Source: UBA1563 sp037440065
Lineage (GTDB): Bacteria > Bacteroidota > Ignavibacteria > Ignavibacteriales > Ignavibacteriaceae
DNA: 64,000 nt
Assembly: GCA_037440065.1 (NCBI GenBank)
Contig: JBBIUV010000017.1
Span: forward strand, 186,001 to 250,000
Reading direction: 5' to 3'
Shown: one piece after another, positions 19,119-27,238 of the stretch
How the letters are laid out: the number at the start of each line of letters is the position of its first letter
Position numbering within the stretch: the first letter of the stretch is position 1
The notes under the pieces: generated by a model
Database searches by the model: none
What the model saw: the letters and a program-made list of their open reading frames with translations, nothing else
What the model was told of the DNA's origin: nothing
Translations under genes and position numbers: made by a program

Positions 19119-19712
19119 TTATTCCACCGTCAAGATAGAGTTGATCTGATTTTCTAATTCCCCCGAGAAATCTGTAAATGATTCCGGTTGTCTTCTGTTG
19201 ATGTATAACAATAACATCCCTATTATCATAAAGTTGAGCGTATTTTTTTTTATTTCTACCTCTTTTTTACTTAAAACTTTCGTAGCGATGCAACGTTCCC
19301 ATTCATTTTTAGTTAATCGATCCATAAAATTGGAAATTAATTTTAATGTTGTCTGCTTGCTTGAAACTTCGTTTATTCTTTCTATAAAGAAAAGTTCAAA
19401 CGTACCGGGATACTGAATAAAATATTTAACATACGCTTTGGCGATTGCTTTAAGTTTGTCAAGGCCGGGATTAATTTTTTCAGTTTCAGAAATAACAAAA
19501 GCCTGACATTCTTCCTGGAAATCAATCACACATTCAAAAATAAGGTCTCTCACATCTTTGAAATAATTATAGAGAGTAGCATAGGAGTATCCGGCACGTT
19601 CTGCGATGTTCCGCACACTGATATTTCGCAAACCTTCCCCTTTCAAAATTTCCTTTGTTGCTTGAATGAAATAACCTTTCATTCTTTGTTCTTGAATCTC
19701 TTTATTACCCAT
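19119..19712 (-). CDS. TetR-family transcriptional regulator
   Basis: A 197-residue regulator. The N-terminal helix-turn-helix is textbook TetR: GLRNISVRNIAERAGYSYAT followed by LYNYFKDVRDLIFE. The C-terminal helical domain would bind an unknown inducer. The start has GGAAGAAG upstream. The partner gene downstream is the GIY-YIG protein; the target of regulation is unknown. Confidence 0.9.
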   Translation of the reverse strand: MGNKEIQEQRMKGYFIQATKEILKGEGLRNISVRNIAERAGYSYATLYNYFKDVRDLIFECVIDFQEECQAFVISETEKINPGLDKLKAIAKAYVKYFIQYPGTFELFFIERINEVSSKQTTLKLISNFMDRLTKNEWERCIATKVLSKKEVEIKKNTLNFMIIGMLLLYINRRQPESFTDFSGELENQINSILTVE

Positions 19713-19953
19713 AAAACTTCTTCCTATTAGCCAATTTTATTAAATTAACATTGTTAATATATTGAACTCGATTATAATTCCCAAAAAGACTCCTCAACCC
19801 AGTGGAATTCCTAACCAATTTTACTTCGGGAGTAATTCAGATTTAATAAACTTCCATTTTATCTTTCTCCGGCAGTTTTGATCTGGAATTATTAACTTTC
19901 CTTTATAAGATTGCACTGAAAAGGAATAATATCCATTTTTTCTTTCCTTGCTG

Positions 19954-19984
19954 TTGACAAAGTGCATTTTTTATGTTAGGTTTG
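19954..19984 (+). promoter_or_regulatory. Promoter of the thr operon, Bacteroidetes type
   Basis: TTGACA at 19954-19959 and TAGGTTTG at 19977-19984 match the Bacteroidetes -33 TTG / -7 TAnnTTTG consensus, with the leader peptide start 13 bases further on. The same architecture precedes the met leader. Confidence 0.6.
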
Positions 19985-19997
19985 CCCTACTTAAAAA

Positions 19998-20075
19998 ATG
20001 AAAAACAAGAAAACAAATATTATCAGCACCATGTGCATGGGAACCACAACTCCACCCGACATCGGAAGTTGGTAA
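19998..20075 (+). CDS. thr operon leader peptide
   Basis: A 25-codon ORF lies between the promoter and an intrinsic terminator. Codons 6-18 read T-N-I-I-S-T-M-C-M-G-T-T-T, enriched in Thr, Ile and Met, the end products of the pathway. The segment GGAAGTTGGT (20064-20073), overlapping the last codons, is complementary with one G-U pair to ACCGACTTCC (20104-20113), which is also the 5' arm of the terminator. This is the classic attenuation layout: a ribosome stalled on Thr/Met codons leaves the antiterminator free, while a ribosome at the stop codon covers it and lets the terminator form. The gap 19713-20161 otherwise shows nothing. Confidence 0.8.
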   Translation: MKNKKTNIISTMCMGTTTPPDIGSW

Positions 20076-20100
20076 TAGCATAATACTATTTAAATGTGTA

Positions 20101-20136
20101 AAAACCGACTTCCTAAAAAGAAGCCGGTTTTTTTTT
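20101..20136 (+). terminator. Attenuator terminator of the thr operon
   Basis: Arms AAAACCGACTTC (20101-20112) and GAAGCCGGTTTT (20120-20131) form a 12-position stem with one A-C mismatch, followed by a T run to 20136. It ends 25 bases before the thrA start and competes with the antiterminator described for the leader peptide. Confidence 0.88.
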
Positions 20137-20161
20137 GTGCATAACTTAATTTGGACTTACA

Positions 20162-22618
20162 ATGAAAATACTAAAATTCGGTGGCTCATCAGTTGCTTCC
20201 GCTGAGCGCATAAAAAACGTGATCGAGATTGTGAAGGAATCTCTTAAAAAAGAAAAGAATATTGCTGTTGTTTTTTCTGCTTATCAAACTGTAACTGACA
20301 AATTGATAGCTGCTAGTCATCTTGCCGCTAAAGGTAATCCCATCTACTTGGAAAATTTAAAAGAATTAGAGAATAAACATCTTTCTATTGCAAAAGAATT
20401 AATTTCAGTTAATAAGCAAAGCAGCGTCATTGCAAACATTAAATTTCAGTTAAATGAACTTGATGATATTCTACACGGAGTTTTTTTAATAAAGGAATTG
20501 TCCCTTAAAACACTTGATTATATTTTAAGTTTCGGAGAAAGACTCTCAGCTTATACCATTAGTGAAGCGCTGAATGACCGGAAGATTCAGAGTAGCTTTT
20601 TAGACACACGCTCCCTAATTAAAACTGATGCACAATTCGGAAACGCACGTGTACAATTTGATTTAACGAATAAAAACATTCAAAAATATTTTGCCGCCAA
20701 TAAAAAATTACAAATCGCAACCGGTTTTATTGCTTCTACGTTAGAAGATGAAACCACAACGTTAGGCCGCGGCGGATCTGATTTTACCGCTTCGATTTTA
20801 GGTGCTGCTTTAAATGTTAAAGAGATTGAAATTTGGACAGATGTTGATGGTGTACTTACTGCTGATCCGAGAAAAGTTAACAACGCTTTTACCGTAAAAC
20901 ATTTAACTTTTGATGAAGCGATGGAACTTTCGCATTTTGGTGCTAAAGTGATTTATCCGCCAACCATGCAGCCTGCGCATGCAAAAGGGATTCCGCTTCG
21001 CATAAAAAATACATTTAATCCTTCTTCAGAAGGTACACTCATCAGCAAGAAAAAAATTGCGAACGATTTTCTGATAAAAGGTATTTCCTCTATAGATGCA
21101 ATTTCTTTGGTGTTGGTTGAAGGAAGCGGCATGGTAGGTGTTGCTGGTATTGCTGAAAGAATTTTCAGTGCATTAGCAGCCCATCATATAAATGTTGTAT
21201 TGATTACGCAGGCTTCATCGGAGCATTCAATCTGTTTGGCGATTCCCCCGCGGGACGAAAAGAAAGCGAAAGATGCAATCGAGAAAGAATTCAAATTAGA
21301 ATTACTTGAAAAACAGATTAGTGAAGTTAAAGTTGAAAACAATTTTGCAATCATTGCCATCGTAGGTGAGAATATGCAGAAGACTCCGGGAATTGCCGGA
21401 CGCGTTTTCCAAGCGCTAGGAAAGAACGGAATTAACATCGCTGCAATCGCGCAAGGTTCATCGGAGTTAAATATCTCGGTGGTAATTTCTAAAAAAGATG
21501 AAGCAAAAGCGCTCAACGCTTTGCATGAATCTTTCTTTTTATCAAAGACAAAATCGCTTCATCTCTTTTTAGTTGGTCCGGGCTTGATCGGGAAAACATT
21601 TTTAACCCAGTTAAAAAATCACCAACAAAAATTGGCAAATGATTTTTTTACCTCGGTGCATGTTTGCGGTATTATCAACACAAAGAAGATGCTCGTAAGC
21701 AATAAAGGAATTCCGCTTGATAAATGGGAGAGCGCCTTGACCGCTTCGAATGAAGTTTCAAATCTTCCGGCTTTTGTAAGTGCAATGAAAGAATTCAACT
21801 TGCCCAATTCAATCTTTATTGATTGCACCGCAAGCGAAGTCGTAGTTCAATATTATTTAGATGTTCTTTCCTCGAACATTTCCGTGGTTACACCAAATAA
21901 AAGAGCTAACACAAAATCTTTTCTCTTTTATAATTCTTTGCGTGAAACCGCTTCAAAGCATAATGTAAAATTTTTATATGAAACCAACGTTGGTGCAAGT
22001 TTGCCGATTATTGGAACAATTCAGGATTTGGTAAGCACCGGCGATTCAATTACAAAGATAGAAGGAATTCTTTCCGGCACATTGAGTTATATTTTCAATT
22101 CATTTAAGGCCGGTAAAAAATTCAGCAGCGTTGTTCACGAAGCGAGAGAAAAAGGTTATACTGAACCTGATCCACGCGAAGATTTAAACGGGAAAGACGT
22201 TGCAAGAAAATTATTGATCCTTGCCCGTGAATGTGGATATCAGATGGAGTTAACCGATATAAAAGTTGAAAATCTTATTTTCCCGAAAGCTCGTAAAGTC
22301 AAAACCGTTCAAGAGTTTTTCGGCGTCTTAGAGGAAAATGATGAAGAATTTGAGAAACTCCGGATGAAAGAAGAAAAAGAAGGAAAGGTTTTGCGGTATA
22401 TCGCTAAATTAGAAAATGGAAAAGCTGAAGTCTCTTTACAAGCAATCGATAAAAATCATCCTTTCTATTTTATGAGCGGCAGCGACAATATTTTAGCAGT
22501 GCACACATTAAATTATATCAACAGTCCTTTGGTAATAAAAGGTCCAGGAGCCGGAGCCGATGTAACTGCAGCCGGTGTTTTTGCCGATGTTCTTAGAATT
22601 TCAAATTATTTAAGTTAA
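20162..22618 (+). CDS. thrA: Bifunctional aspartate kinase / homoserine dehydrogenase
   Basis: An 818-residue fusion of the usual ThrA length. The N-terminal aspartokinase (residues 1 to about 300) starts with KFGGSS at 5-10 and carries RGGSDFTA and the DPR segment; it phosphorylates aspartate. Tandem ACT domains (about 310-465) are expected to bind threonine for feedback inhibition. The C-terminal homoserine dehydrogenase (about 470-818) starts at the dinucleotide-binding GPGLIG and includes the VTPNKRA and ILSGTLSYIFNSF blocks; it reduces aspartate semialdehyde to homoserine. First gene of thrA-asd-thrB-thrC-proC, 21 bases before asd. Expression should depend on the leader attenuator just upstream. 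Confidence 0.97.
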   Translation: MKILKFGGSSVASAERIKNVIEIVKESLKKEKNIAVVFSAYQTVTDKLIAASHLAAKGNPIYLENLKELENKHLSIAKELISVNKQSSVIANIKFQLNELDDILHGVFLIKELSLKTLDYILSFGERLSAYTISEALNDRKIQSSFLDTRSLIKTDAQFGNARVQFDLTNKNIQKYFAANKKLQIATGFIASTLEDETTTLGRGGSDFTASILGAALNVKEIEIWTDVDGVLTADPRKVNNAFTVKHLTFDEAMELSHFGAKVIYPPTMQPAHAKGIPLRIKNTFNPSSEGTLISKKKIANDFLIKGISSIDAISLVLVEGSGMVGVAGIAERIFSALAAHHINVVLITQASSEHSICLAIPPRDEKKAKDAIEKEFKLELLEKQISEVKVENNFAIIAIVGENMQKTPGIAGRVFQALGKNGINIAAIAQGSSELNISVVISKKDEAKALNALHESFFLSKTKSLHLFLVGPGLIGKTFLTQLKNHQQKLANDFFTSVHVCGIINTKKMLVSNKGIPLDKWESALTASNEVSNLPAFVSAMKEFNLPNSIFIDCTASEVVVQYYLDVLSSNISVVTPNKRANTKSFLFYNSLRETASKHNVKFLYETNVGASLPIIGTIQDLVSTGDSITKIEGILSGTLSYIFNSFKAGKKFSSVVHEAREKGYTEPDPREDLNGKDVARKLLILARECGYQMELTDIKVENLIFPKARKVKTVQEFFGVLEENDEEFEKLRMKEEKEGKVLRYIAKLENGKAEVSLQAIDKNHPFYFMSGSDNILAVHTLNYINSPLVIKGPGAGADVTAAGVFADVLRISNYLS

Positions 22619-22639
22619 GAAAAACAAAAAGGAAAAATC

Positions 22640-23686
22640 ATGTCAACACAAAAAATAAAAGTAGGAATATTGGGCGCAACCGGTAGCGTCGGACAAAAAT
22701 TTATTCAACTTTTAAGCAATCATCCATATTTTGAAATTTCAGAAGTTGCGGCGTCAGATCGCTCAGCCGGAAAGAAATACAAGGATGCCGTCAATTGGTT
22801 TTTACCAACTCCAATTCCGAGTGCAATCGCTAATCTTACCGTTAAAAATTGCGAACCGGTTTTAGATTGTGGAGTTGTTTTCTCTGGATTGGATGCAAGT
22901 ATAGCAGGAGAGATCGAAGAAGCTTTTGCGAAGGCGGGTTATCATGTAATTTCAAATTCAAAAAATCACCGATTTGATAAAGATGTTCCGTTATTGATTC
23001 CTGAAGTAAATCCGGACCATCTTGGATTAATAAAAGTGCAAAAATATGGTAAGGGTTCGATCATAACAAATCCAAATTGCTCAACTATCGGAATGCTTCT
23101 TGCATTGAAACCACTTGCAGATTCATTTGGAATAGAGCAGTTAAACGTGGTAACGATGCAGGCTTTATCTGGCGCGGGATACCCCGGAGTATCAAGTCTT
23201 GACATCATCGATAATGTTATCCCTTTCATCGGCGGCGAAGAGAATAAAATGGAAACCGAACCTTTGAAAATATTCGGAAAATTTAACGGAAAAGAAATTG
23301 AACAGAGCAACATCAAAATAAGTGCTTCATGTAATCGTGTTGCCGTTGTTGATGGACATCTTGAATCTGTTCAAGTAAAATTGAAAAATAAACCATCAAA
23401 AGAAGATATAATTTCGGTTTGGCAAAATTTTAAAGGAGAACCACAAGAACTTGATCTTCCGCTTGCACCGATTCAACCAATTCATTATTTCTTTGAAGAT
23501 AAATATCCACAACCTCGCCTTCATAGAGATATTGATAAGGGAATGGCTGCGGCAGTCGGCAGACTTCGTGATTGCAATTTATTTGATTATAAATTTTCGG
23601 TCCTTTCTCACAACACCGTTCGCGGTGCTGCGGGCGGAGCAATTCTTTGTGCCGAATTGATGAAAGCAAAAGGTTTACTTTCGTAA
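22640..23686 (+). CDS. asd: Aspartate-semialdehyde dehydrogenase
   Basis: A 348-residue NADPH-dependent enzyme that makes aspartate semialdehyde from aspartyl phosphate. The Rossmann start is GILGATGSVGQ; the catalytic cysteine is C147 in NPNCST; a later histidine-containing block is VVDGHLES. The pattern (MQALSGAGYPG, HNTVRGAAG) is that of the archaeal/fungal-type enzyme rather than the E. coli type, which is common in this phylum. A clear ribosome site (AAAAAGGAAAAATC) precedes the ATG. Its TAA overlaps the thrB ATG by one base (TAATG). Confidence 0.95.
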   Translation: MSTQKIKVGILGATGSVGQKFIQLLSNHPYFEISEVAASDRSAGKKYKDAVNWFLPTPIPSAIANLTVKNCEPVLDCGVVFSGLDASIAGEIEEAFAKAGYHVISNSKNHRFDKDVPLLIPEVNPDHLGLIKVQKYGKGSIITNPNCSTIGMLLALKPLADSFGIEQLNVVTMQALSGAGYPGVSSLDIIDNVIPFIGGEENKMETEPLKIFGKFNGKEIEQSNIKISASCNRVAVVDGHLESVQVKLKNKPSKEDIISVWQNFKGEPQELDLPLAPIQPIHYFFEDKYPQPRLHRDIDKGMAAAVGRLRDCNLFDYKFSVLSHNTVRGAAGGAILCAELMKAKGLLS

Positions 23687-24651
23687 TGAAAAATCTATTT
23701 AAAGCAAAAAAAGTAAAAGTCTTCTCCCCCGCTTCCGTTTCAAACGTTGGAGCGGGATTCGATGTTTTCGGATTTGCATTGCATATTCCAGGGGATGAAT
23801 TACTTTTGAAGACCGTTGAAAAGCCGGGAATACACATCACTAAAATTACCGGCGATTCACACCATCTTCCAAGAGATGCAAAAAAGAACACTGCTGCGGT
23901 ATCACTTAGAGCCATGATGGATGCTGTTGATGGTAAGTTTGGTGTTGAAATCGAACTCCACAAAAAAATGCCGTTAGGCAGTGGACTCGGCTCAAGTGCT
24001 GCAAGTGCCGTAGCTTCAGTATTTGCTTTGAACACACTCTTAAAGAAACCTTTTTCGAAAGATGAACTTTTGCTCTTTGCTTTAGAAGGAGAAAAAATTG
24101 CAAGTGGGAGTAGCGCTCACGCCGATAATGTCGCTCCTTGTTTATACGGAGGTTTTACTTTGGTACGAGGTTGTTCCCCTCCAGATGTAATTTCTATTCC
24201 AACCCCAAAAGATTTGCACTGTACGGTCATTCATCCTCACATTGAAATTAAAACTGAGTTTGCTAGAAAGATTTTGCGTTCGCAAATAAAACTATCTGAT
24301 GCAGTAAAACAATGGGGAAACGCCGCTGCGCTGGTTGCCGGTTTAATGAAACCTGATTACGACCTTGTAAAAAGATCGATTGAAGATTTTATTATCGAGC
24401 CGATCCGCGGTGCGCTTATCCCGAATTATTTTCTGTTAAAAGAAACTGCACTTAATAACGGTGCACTAGGATGCAGTATTTCAGGTTCGGGTCCTTCTGT
24501 TTTTGCGTTAAGCAGAAGCGAAAAAGAAGCAAAAATAATTGGAACAGAAATGAAAAAAGTACTTTCAAAAATAAAATTGAGGAGCGACATTTTTATTTCT
24601 AAAATAAATCATGAAGGTCCAAAAATAATTTCTCTATCGGATACGCTGTGA
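23686..24651 (+). CDS. thrB: Homoserine kinase
   Basis: A 321-residue GHMP-family kinase that phosphorylates homoserine. The start ATG at 23686 overlaps the asd stop. Motif 1 is VFSPASVSNVGAGFDVFGFA, motif 2 the glycine-rich ATP loop PLGSGLGSSAASA, and motif 3 GCSISGSGPSVFA. It ends in GTGA, overlapping the GTG start of thrC by 4 bases, so the two are translationally coupled. Confidence 0.96.
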   Translation: MKNLFKAKKVKVFSPASVSNVGAGFDVFGFALHIPGDELLLKTVEKPGIHITKITGDSHHLPRDAKKNTAAVSLRAMMDAVDGKFGVEIELHKKMPLGSGLGSSAASAVASVFALNTLLKKPFSKDELLLFALEGEKIASGSSAHADNVAPCLYGGFTLVRGCSPPDVISIPTPKDLHCTVIHPHIEIKTEFARKILRSQIKLSDAVKQWGNAAALVAGLMKPDYDLVKRSIEDFIIEPIRGALIPNYFLLKETALNNGALGCSISGSGPSVFALSRSEKEAKIIGTEMKKVLSKIKLRSDIFISKINHEGPKIISLSDTL

Positions 24652-25955
24652 AGTTTTACAGTACAAATAATAGGCAGACGCAGGTTTCTTTCCGTGATGC
24701 TGTTTTAAAAGGAATTGCAGACGATGGTGGACTTTTTATGCCAAATCAAATTCCAAAACTTCCGAAAAGTTTTTTCAACAACATAGAAAAATATTCTTTT
24801 CAAGAAATAGGATTTGAAGTTGCGAAACTTTTTATTGATGCTATTAATGAACAAGATCTTCACTGGATAATCGAACGTGCAATCTCCTTTCCAGCTCCTC
24901 TCGTGCCAGTCTCCGAAAATATTTCTGTGTTGGAATTATTCCATGGACCAACGTTAGCGTTTAAAGATTTTGGCGCACAGTTTCTTGCTAATCTGAATGA
25001 ATTCTATTTAAAGGATGAAGAAAAAGAAACTTTGATTCTTGTTGCAACATCTGGTGATACCGGTAGCGCAGTTGCCAATGGTTTTTACGAAAAAAAAGGA
25101 ATCAAAGTCGCGCTCCTTTATCCAAGTGGAAAGGTAAGCAAAACACAAGAGCAGCAATTAACTACACTCGGGAAGAACATTTTTGCTTTTGAAGTTGAAG
25201 GAGTTTTTGATGATTGCCAGCGGCTTGTAAAACAAGCGTTCCATGATAACGATTTGAAAAATATTTTTTCGATGACTTCCGCAAACTCTATAAACATCGC
25301 ACGTTTGTTGCCGCAATCATTCTATTATTTCGAAGCCTATAAACAAGTAAAAGATAAATCACTTCCCTTCGTGGTTTCGGTTCCAAGCGGAAATTTTGGA
25401 AATTTAACTGCCGGTTTGATGGCACAATTTTCCGGTTTGCCAATTGCAAAATTTATAGCAGCGGTTAATGCCAACGATATATTCCCAAATTATTTAAATA
25501 GCGGTGAATATAAACCGAAAGATTCGATTCAAACCCTCTCAAATGCAATGGATGTTGGAAATCCGAGTAACTTCGCAAGAATTATTTCATTATTTGAAAA
25601 TGATGTTGAATCAATCCGGGATAAAATAACAAGCTCAAGTTTTAGTGATGCACAAACATTATCAGCTATAAAAGATGTAAAAGAGCAATTCGGTTACACA
25701 ATTGATCCGCATGGCGCCGTCGGCTATTTGGCATTAAAAAAATATCTAGATAACAGTGCGAATAAAAAAGTAAATGGGGCAATTCTTGAAACTGCTCATC
25801 CCTCCAAATTTTCTGAAACCGTGGATGAAGTTCTAAATGAAAAAACCAAAATGCCAGAAAGACTTTCGGCTTGTTTGGCGAAAGAGAAACGATCAGTTTT
25901 AACACAAAAAGATTATTCTTCTTTTAAAGAAGCATTAATAAACACAATTGCATAG
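24648..25955 (+). CDS. thrC: Threonine synthase
   Basis: A 435-residue PLP enzyme that converts phosphohomoserine to threonine. The opening MKFYSTNNRQTQVSFRDAV and the lysine motif HGPTLAFKDFGAQF (PLP Schiff base, about residue 109) identify it, as do TSGDTGSAVANGF and the phosphate-binding SVPSGNFGN. It starts with GTG at 24648 inside the thrB stop (GTGA). The length fits the E. coli-type class. Confidence 0.96.
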   Translation: MKFYSTNNRQTQVSFRDAVLKGIADDGGLFMPNQIPKLPKSFFNNIEKYSFQEIGFEVAKLFIDAINEQDLHWIIERAISFPAPLVPVSENISVLELFHGPTLAFKDFGAQFLANLNEFYLKDEEKETLILVATSGDTGSAVANGFYEKKGIKVALLYPSGKVSKTQEQQLTTLGKNIFAFEVEGVFDDCQRLVKQAFHDNDLKNIFSMTSANSINIARLLPQSFYYFEAYKQVKDKSLPFVVSVPSGNFGNLTAGLMAQFSGLPIAKFIAAVNANDIFPNYLNSGEYKPKDSIQTLSNAMDVGNPSNFARIISLFENDVESIRDKITSSSFSDAQTLSAIKDVKEQFGYTIDPHGAVGYLALKKYLDNSANKKVNGAILETAHPSKFSETVDEVLNEKTKMPERLSACLAKEKRSVLTQKDYSSFKEALINTIA

Positions 25956-25966
25956 AGGAAAAGAAA

Positions 25967-26767
25967 ATGGAAAATAAAGTCATCACAATTCTTGGCAGCG
26001 GAAATATAGGATTATCAATCGCAAACGGATTGGTGCACGCAAAGTTGGTATCGCCTAAAAAAGTTATTTTAACAAGAAGAAATACCGAGCTTTTAAGAGA
26101 ATTCTCGTTGCAAGGTTTTTCTGTTTTGGATGATAATAAAAAAGCTGTTTCACAATCAGATATTGTTATCATTGCTGTTCAACCTCAGCAGTTAAATGAT
26201 TTACTAATACAAATCAAACCGGTATTGAAAGCAAAAAAACATACGGTGATTTCAGTCGTTTCAGGTGCAACCGTAGCAGCTATCAAAAAAATTCTCGGAA
26301 CCCAAGTAAAGATCGTACGAGCGATGCCAAACACTGCAATTGCAATTCAAGAATCAATGACATGCCTTTCCTCCGATTCACCGGAAGCGTTAACGTATGC
26401 TGAAAAGATTTTTAATACTCTCGGAAGCAGTTTAATAATAAAAGAAGAGTTGATGGGACCGGCGACCGCTTTGTGTGCTTGTGGAATTGCTTTTTTCCTT
26501 CGTGCGATTCGTGCCGCTTCTCAAGGAGGAATAGAAATCGGATTTCATTCCGAAGATGCAATTATGATGGCAGCACAAACCGCAAAAGGTGCAGCATCGC
26601 TCCTGCTCGAAAACAAAAATCACCCGGAAAGTGAAGTTGACAAAGTAACTACACCAAGAGGCATTACTATTTCCGGATTGAACCAGATGGAGCATAACGG
26701 CTTCAGTTCAGCACTAATAAAAGGAATTGTAACTTCGGCTGAAAAAGCTGCCAAGATTTACTCATAA
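25967..26767 (+). CDS. proC: Pyrroline-5-carboxylate reductase
   Basis: A 266-residue NAD(P)H-dependent enzyme catalysing the last step of proline synthesis. The dinucleotide loop is ILGSGNIGLSIANGL; VRAMPNTAIAIQESMT and the C-terminal GPATALCACGIAFF to TTPRGITISGLNQME blocks are diagnostic. It lies 11 bases after thrC with GAGGAAAAG as ribosome site, so it belongs to the thr operon although it acts in another pathway. Confidence 0.95.
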   Translation: MENKVITILGSGNIGLSIANGLVHAKLVSPKKVILTRRNTELLREFSLQGFSVLDDNKKAVSQSDIVIIAVQPQQLNDLLIQIKPVLKAKKHTVISVVSGATVAAIKKILGTQVKIVRAMPNTAIAIQESMTCLSSDSPEALTYAEKIFNTLGSSLIIKEELMGPATALCACGIAFFLRAIRAASQGGIEIGFHSEDAIMMAAQTAKGAASLLLENKNHPESEVDKVTTPRGITISGLNQMEHNGFSSALIKGIVTSAEKAAKIYS

Positions 26768-26792
26768 TTATGCAAACTAAAAAAAATAGTAA

Positions 26793-26823
26793 TTGACAAA
26801 TGGTTTACGGTGCACTATCTTTG
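26793..26823 (+). promoter_or_regulatory. Promoter of the met operon, Bacteroidetes type
   Basis: TTGACA at 26793-26798 and TATCTTTG at 26816-26823 fit the TTG / TAnnTTTG consensus, 12 bases before the leader-peptide ATG. Confidence 0.65.
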
Positions 26824-26834
26824 CACTTACAAAA

Positions 26835-26933
26835 ATGAAAAACAAAAATTTAAATATCGAAATTAAAAATATGGCAATGTGCCTCTGTTGTATGATGATG
26901 TGTTGTTCATCGACTCGGATGGTCTTGGCCTAA
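26835..26933 (+). CDS. Met/Cys-rich leader peptide of the met operon
   Basis: A 32-codon ORF starting like the thr leader (MKNK...). Residues 13-24 read M-A-M-C-L-C-C-M-M-M-C-C: nine or more Met and Cys codons in a row of twelve. This is what a transcription attenuator sensing charged Met-tRNA and Cys-tRNA needs. The 3' part of the ORF, TCGGATGGTCTT (26915-26926), can pair imperfectly with AAGCCCTTCCGA (26954-26965), the 5' arm of the following terminator, giving an antiterminator. Confidence 0.82.
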   Translation: MKNKNLNIEIKNMAMCLCCMMMCCSSTRMVLA

Positions 26934-26953
26934 ATATACAAATAGTTTAATTA

Positions 26954-26991
26954 AAGCCCTTCCGAAGTGAAAACTCGAGAAGGGCTTTTTT
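26954..26991 (+). terminator. First attenuator terminator of the met operon
   Basis: Perfect 9-bp stem AAGCCCTTC (26954-26962) / GAAGGGCTT (26979-26987) with a 16-base loop and a T run to 26991. It lies 21 bases after the leader stop and 27 bases before the SAM riboswitch. Confidence 0.9.
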
Positions 26992-27017
26992 GTTTGTTCT
27001 TATTAAATATAAAAAGC

Positions 27018-27140
27018 TCTTATCGAGAAAGGTTGAGGGAACAGGCCCTATGAAAACCTTAGCAACCATCACATTAAAAGTGAACTTTGGTGCTACTTCC
27101 TGCCCGATCCGTTTTATACGGATGTTGTGGAAAGATGAGA
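27018..27140 (+). ncRNA. SAM-I (S-box) riboswitch
   Basis: The aptamer closes with P1 TCTTATC (27018-27024) and GATGAGA (27134-27140). The core is canonical: AGA, GG-tt-GAGGGA, GGCCC, TGAA, CC and GCAACC in order between 27025 and 27070, then GGTGCTA-CTTCCTGCC and a distal hairpin. SAM binding should stabilise P1 and allow the terminator that follows, switching off metY, the OsmC-like gene and metX. No reading frame here looks coding. Confidence 0.95.
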
Positions 27141-27152
27141 ATACAGGTGTTA

Positions 27153-27190
27153 AACCTCTTCGGAAATCTTTCCTGAAGAGGTTTTTTTTT
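27153..27190 (+). terminator. Expression-platform terminator of the SAM riboswitch
   Basis: Perfect 9-bp stem AACCTCTTC (27153-27161) / GAAGAGGTT (27175-27183) with a T run reaching 27190, 49 bases before the metY start. Confidence 0.93.
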
Positions 27191-27238
27191 GCACATAACT
27201 GAACTTAAAAACAATAACTAAAATAAAGAGGAATCAAA

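Noticed and set aside
23430..24035. 201-codon minus-strand reading frame
   Set aside because: It is antisense to asd and thrB, both of which are certain, and shows no protein-family features.
26990..27202. Plus-strand reading frame of about 70 codons
   Set aside because: It lies across the SAM-I aptamer and its terminator; the RNA structure explains the sequence.
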